A DNA stretch of 64,000 nt from Diphasiastrum complanatum (Eukaryota > Streptophyta > Lycopodiopsida > Lycopodiales > Lycopodiaceae). The notes under the pieces were generated by a model. That model was not told where the DNA came from and made no database searches. It was given only the letters and a program-made list of their open reading frames with translations. Of this stretch, positions 63,690 to 64,000 are shown in pieces; the first letter of the stretch is position 1, and each line of letters opens with the position of its first letter. The position numbers and the translations under genes are program-made. Location of the stretch: positions 40,562,733 to 40,626,732 of the forward strand of contig CM055096.1 of the NCBI GenBank assembly GCA_029204225.1, in the 5' to 3' direction.

Positions 63690-64000
63690 TGAATGCAATA
63701 TGCCTTTTCCATTAGCTTGTGTTCAATGGCCCTAACAAAAATAGTAAAACTGAACCATACTTAAAGTTTGATACAAAGTGGCCCTAAGTGATATGACTCG
63801 TTCAAATTCCTTTGACAACATGGGACATTCCTATGCCATCAAAACACAAAAAACCATAAAACTCTAAACTGAGTTCTCGCCTGATTGAATAAAAACAACC
63901 AACATCTCATCTCAACTGACAACAGCAAATGTACAATGTGAAAGACCTCCAGATTAAAAGCTAGCAGAGTGCTTGTGCTTATTTTCATTTCATCCTCGAT
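63690..64000. other. No supported feature
   Basis: AT-rich DNA with no coding frame or repeat recognised at the right edge of the window. Confidence 0.4.

Overview
The window is nuclear DNA of a land plant with a large, transposon-rich genome, probably a seed plant. The evidence is intron-containing genes, tRNA-iMet-primed Ty1/copia elements, Ty3/gypsy elements, hAT transposons and a plastid-targeted host protein. There is no operon structure and there are no bacterial signals. Almost every long open frame belongs to a decayed mobile element.

One host gene can be reconstructed, on the minus strand from 41224 down to 9048. It has seven coding exons (41224-40901, 24113-24024, 23762-23682, 11038-10907, 10481-10254, 9931-9839, 9209-9048), every intron is GT-AG and phase 0, and the protein is about 369 residues. 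It has a Ser/Pro-rich plastid transit-like start and looks like the plant DUF760 family (called MAR-binding filament-like in Arabidopsis, from memory). Intron 1 (16.8 kb) and intron 3 (12.6 kb) are swollen by nested transposons.

Layout. 1-6000: degraded copia pieces (plus-strand RT/RNase H at the left edge; a minus-strand gag/protease piece with its LTR). 6000-9047: anonymous DNA downstream of the host gene. 11039-23681 (intron 3): a copia gag-protease fragment abutted by a hAT element, itself split by a second complete hAT (16746-21671, 8-bp target duplication). 24114-40900 (intron 1): a small hAT MITE, then a minus-strand gypsy element broken by a deleted copia (25780-28865), a three-LTR composite (29240-31115), a copia 3' scrap and a nearly complete copia (32917-38760) that itself carries a solo LTR. 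41225-64000: a short promoter, then copia and gypsy fragments, two head-to-tail Tat-like gypsy pieces (52360-58291), a deleted copia with intact LTRs (59638-61654), a Helitron-like terminus and a 57-bp minisatellite.

The most unusual feature is the 144-bp LTR family at 29240-31115. Each LTR contains a 73-nt tRNA-like sequence with paired acceptor, D and T arms and Pol III A/B boxes. Three such LTRs form one unit (gag-bearing part plus a 116-bp TRIM-like part) flanked by a 5-bp target duplication, and the outer LTRs are identical. This suggests the three-LTR unit moved as one element. A second notable case is a pair of related copia elements that share a scrambled, duplicated pol tail lacking the RT catalytic core, open for 500 codons in one copy.
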